From Macrostomum hystrix (lineage: Eukaryota; Platyhelminthes; Macrostomidae): a stretch of DNA of 64,000 bases. A program made the translations under genes and the position numbers. The DNA lies in the NCBI GenBank assembly GCA_950097015.1, contig CATNEN010000033.1, forward strand, positions 868,001 through 932,000, read 5' to 3'. Shown piece by piece: positions 61,020-64,000 of the stretch; within the stretch, counting starts at the first letter, position 1; the number at the start of each line of letters is the position of its first letter. Below the pieces are notes generated by a model. That model was not told where the DNA came from. It was given only the letters and a program-made list of their open reading frames with translations, and ran no database searches.

Positions 61020-62168
61020 TGAATTTGTAGATTTGCAGATTGTTAATATGTAAAATCTGTAGATTGTGAATATGCAAATCTGTAGATTGTGAATATGTAA
61101 ATCTGTAGATTGTGAATATGTAAATCTGTAGATTGTGAATATGTAAATCTGTAGATTGTGAATTTGTAAATCTGTAGATTGTGAATTTGTAAATCTGTAG
61201 ATGGTGAATTTGTAAATCTGTAGATTGTGAATATGTAAATCTGTAGATTGTGAATATGTAAATCTGTAGATTGTGAATATGTAAATCTGTAGATTGTGAA
61301 TATGTAAATCTGTAGATTGTGAATATGTAAATCTGTAGATTGTGAATATGTAGATCTGTAGATTGTGAATATGTAAATCTGTAGATTGTGAATATGTAAA
61401 TCTGTAGATTGTGAATTTGTAAATCTGTAGATTGTGAATTTGTAAATCTGTAGATGGTGAATTTGTAAATCTGTAGATGGTGAATATGTAAATCTGTAGA
61501 TTGTGAATATGTAAATCTGTAGATTGTTAATATGTAAATCTGTAGATTGTGAATATGTAAATCTGTAGATTGTGAATATGTAAATCTGTAGATTGTGAAT
61601 TTCTAAATCTGTAGATTGTGAATTTCTAAATCTGTAGATGGTGAATATGTAAATCTGTAGATAGTGAATATGTAAATCTGTAGATGGTGAATATGTAAAT
61701 CTGTAGATTGTGAATATGTAAATCTGTAGATTGTTAATTTGCAAATCTGTAGATGGTGAATATGTAGATCTGCAGATGGTGAATTTGTAGATCTGCAAAT
61801 TGTTAATATGTAAATCTGTAGATGGTGAATTTGTATATCTGCAGATTGTGAATATGTAAATCTGTAGATGGTGAATTTGTAGATCTGCAGATTGTGAATA
61901 TGTAAATCTGTAGATCGTGAAAATGTAAATCTGTAGATTGTGAATTTGTAGATCTGCAGATTGTGAATTTGTAAATCTGTAGATTGTGAATTTGCAAATC
62001 TGTAGATTGTGAATATGCAAATCTGTAGATTGTGAATATGTAAATCTGTAGATCGTGAAAATGTAAATCTGTAGATTGTGAATTTGTAGATCTGCAGATT
62101 GTGAATATGCAAATCTGTAGATGGTGAATATGAAAATCTGTAGATTGCGAATTTGTAGATTTGTAGAT
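61020..62168 (-). repeat. 23-bp minisatellite, ~50 copies
   Basis: The plus-strand unit contains AATCTGTAGATTGTGAATAT with GTA or TTGTA joints and G/T variants (GATGGTGAAT). Open in all minus-strand frames. Confidence 0.98.
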
Positions 62169-62800
62169 ATTTACCAAGTATATATGTACGTCTACCATCT
62201 ATGTACCATATGTATTGTATATAGATGCATAGATATTTAATTAATGAATAGATCCTATCCGTAAATTTTTATTAGTACGAGCCGTAGATCAACAGATTGC
62301 AAAGCAGTAGATTTGTTATCTTAGCATTTTAATCTGTTACTCGTAATTGTTAATCTATCTCTACATTACGCTCGCATTAACTTTTTTAGCGTATGTACAA
62401 CTCTCGCGTAAATGAAAAATAAAACATATAGAGAAATACAGAGAAATCCACTTTGAATTGTTCCTAGTGTATATAATTAATCACTACTATTTGTAGTTTT
62501 GCAAACTATGACAATTATTATTTCACACCTCCTAAGTTTTGGCTATTCGGAACAATGGCCAATTTTTGAGAGAAAAAGCGAAATTATTTAAATTACGGGT
62601 GTTTAATCGCATGAATCATGTCCTATGAATTATTCTATACTAAATAAATATTGCGTTCGTAATTACTGCACAGAGAATCAGAACAAGAATTGGATTAAAA
62701 AAAGACTTGGCTAAACATCTTCAACATGCATAAGATTATTACTCGTATTTGCGCCAGAAGAAGCGTGGTTTTGGTCTCGCGTGCTTTAAAGAAACCTTCG
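62169..62800. other. AT-rich unique sequence
   Basis: No gene, RNA or array seen. Confidence 0.5.
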
Positions 62801-62810
62801 ATAGGACCAG

Positions 62811-63281
62811 CCAATCAGTGACGAGATAAAATTAGACAGAAAAGTTACAACCATATAGCGATGGGCTATACACTAATAACGATCCCCAGACCAACCAATC
62901 AGAGACGGAGAAGGGTTAGAGCTACACAAAGGGTTAGATAATAGCAAAGATACAGCCGCGGTGGTGCAGCCAAAAATAAAATAAGGCAGCGCTCACACAC
63001 TGATAAATGATTTAATTATACGAAAATTCGATACACAGATAAAATTTGCCGAATCAATATTAATTTTACAAAAATTGAAAGGGTCAAACTAGCAATTGGA
63101 CTTAAAAAAGCCAATCGGAAAACACTCAGATAGATTTACCCCAGCCTAAGATGTAACCCTCGATGTAGAAAGATAGTCTTTCTTTATCAGCTTATAGGAC
63201 TCCACTCTCGAGAGACAGATCTGACAGCCAATCAAAAATTAGAGAAGGGTAGAAGGGAAATAAGGGGATCCGACAGCCAAT
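62811..63281 (+). promoter_or_regulatory. Cluster of five CCAAT boxes
   Basis: CCAAT(C) in the same orientation at 62811, 62895, 63111, 63228 and 63277, three of them as CCAATCAG, the NF-Y consensus type. Flanking bases (GACAGCCAATCA, ACCAGCCAATCA) are similar, so part of this could be an old degenerate repeat rather than selected promoter sites. Confidence 0.35.
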
Positions 63282-63658
63282 CAGACCAACGCTCCCTGGA
63301 GCAGATAGAGAGAATCGCGCGTGGTGGCCAATATTCCAATTGACTCTTCCTGGTGCTGCTGCTGCTGTTGTTTTTCAGGGCTTCCATGAGCAGCAGCTGG
63401 GCAGCAGCAAAGGCTGGTGAAGAACTGACCACCGTCGGACACCGGATGGGTTAGGGCAGTGCAGGCCAGCTGCTGTTTCTGGGCAAGGCAGAGGCAGAGG
63501 ATGTTGCCCTGCTCCCTGCTCAGCATCAGCAGCCGCTCCGGCTGGTTGGCGCCGGTTGATGATGGCACGGCCAGGAGGCGGCCGGGCCTGACCCGGTCCA
63601 GCTTCCAGCTGCTGACCTTCAGCCAGGATTTTGCGCTCGGCGGCGGCTGCTGGGGTTC
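63281..63658 (-). CDS. Candidate terminal exon, protein unidentified
   Basis: On the minus strand an acceptor-like CTCGCAG precedes 63658. The frame is then open for 125 residues to TGA at 63281. The product reads SWLKVSSWKLDRVRPGRLLA, then ERLLMLSREQGNILCLCLAQ, LACTALTHPV, a poly-Gln stretch, and SIGILATTRDSLYLLQG. The alternating hydrophobic strands would suit a beta-propeller or similar fold, but I recognise no family. Upstream exons would lie beyond the window end or in 63.7-64 kb. GC-rich composition unlike the flanks supports coding. Confidence 0.4.
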   Translation of the reverse strand, partial: EPQQPPPSAKSWLKVSSWKLDRVRPGRLLAVPSSTGANQPERLLMLSREQGNILCLCLAQKQQLACTALTHPVSDGGQFFTSLCCCPAAAHGSPEKQQQQQHQEESIGILATTRDSLYLLQGALV

Positions 63659-63724
63659 CTGCGAGTTCAATGTGCAGATGGCAGCAAGCATATTACTCAA
63701 TGCTTCATTTTCATAATACCGCAC

Positions 63725-64000
63725 TGCTTTTTTGGAATCTGTTCAGCGATTGGGTCGGCATATTAAAGTTCCCAAAGCCTGACGTATACAGCTGTCATTT
63801 TTTTGTATGTCTGATGATGAACTAGCAATAAAAACATAATTTATTAACATCGGTGATTCTTTCTTATCTATATTTTTAATTATAAACTTCTAATCGCCAA
63901 GGGTAATTTTTCTCCCTTTGTTTTCTCATTGGTTAAAAAAGATAACGTGCGCTACTCATAGTAGAGGAATTGTCCACATGTCGTCTAATTTTGTTAATTT
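63725..64000. other. AT-rich window end
   Basis: No feature recognised. Confidence 0.4.

Noticed and set aside
61043-62198. 325-residue frame of YRFTNSQSTDLQIH repeats
   Set aside because: Minus-strand reading of the 23-bp array at 61020-62168.

Overview
The window is eukaryotic (animal) nuclear DNA. Genes are split by GT-AG introns with preserved phase, and the proteins are animal families: a dopamine-type SLC6 transporter, NAD(P)H-hydrate epimerase (NAXE), a Pierce1/2 ciliary microtubule inner protein and a SPATA2-like PUB-domain protein. The transposons are also eukaryotic: a MULE with FLYWCH finger, a non-LTR retrotransposon remnant and tRNA-derived SINEs. Nothing prokaryotic or organellar was seen. 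A repeat-rich invertebrate, perhaps a free-living flatworm or another lophotrochozoan, would fit, but that placement is inference.

Layout. 0-4.6 kb: a MULE DNA transposon (708-3093) with terminal inverted repeats (TIRs), a target-site duplication (TSD) and a transposase carrying three nonsense codons, then AT-rich DNA and an old SINE. 4.8-6.1 kb: an unidentified plus-strand gene (at least three exons). 7.1-8.3 kb: a cluster of small inverted-repeat elements. 8.7-9.7 kb: intronless SPATA2-like gene on the minus strand. 11.9-12.3 kb: a two-coding-exon Pierce gene. 12.7-15.4 kb (perhaps to 18.9 kb): a coiled-coil gene, possibly FLACC1-like, with SINE, satellite and LINE debris in its introns. 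16.6-25.2 kb: mostly tandem arrays. 26.1-40.9 kb: a complete 11-exon dopamine/monoamine transporter whose large introns are filled by minisatellites. 42.75-43.72 kb: a two-exon single-pass membrane protein of unknown family. 43.9-49.4 kb: an almost continuous satellite block. 49.5-55.1 kb: a complete four-exon NAXE gene on the minus strand. 56-62.2 kb: more arrays. 63.3-63.7 kb: a possible terminal exon on the minus strand.

The outstanding property is tandem-repeat load. I count more than 30 separate arrays, with units from 4 to about 57 bp, together roughly 19 kb or 30% of the window by my approximate coordinates. Most lie in introns, several within about 10-15 bp of a splice site. One 56-57 bp family occurs in two different introns of the transporter gene. 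Because these arrays lack stop codons in one or more frames, many long open frames here are repeat artefacts.

The genes have unrelated roles (amine uptake, NAD(P)HX repair, cilia, ubiquitin/death signalling) and do not form a pathway. Three coding exons (DAT exon 3, one coiled-coil exon and possibly DAT exon 1) each need exactly one surplus base skipped to stay in frame, which looks more like residual assembly insertions than gene death. I did not find a convincing undescribed functional system. The best leads are the intronic satellites, the SINE family, the MULE copy and the altered NAXE glycine loop.
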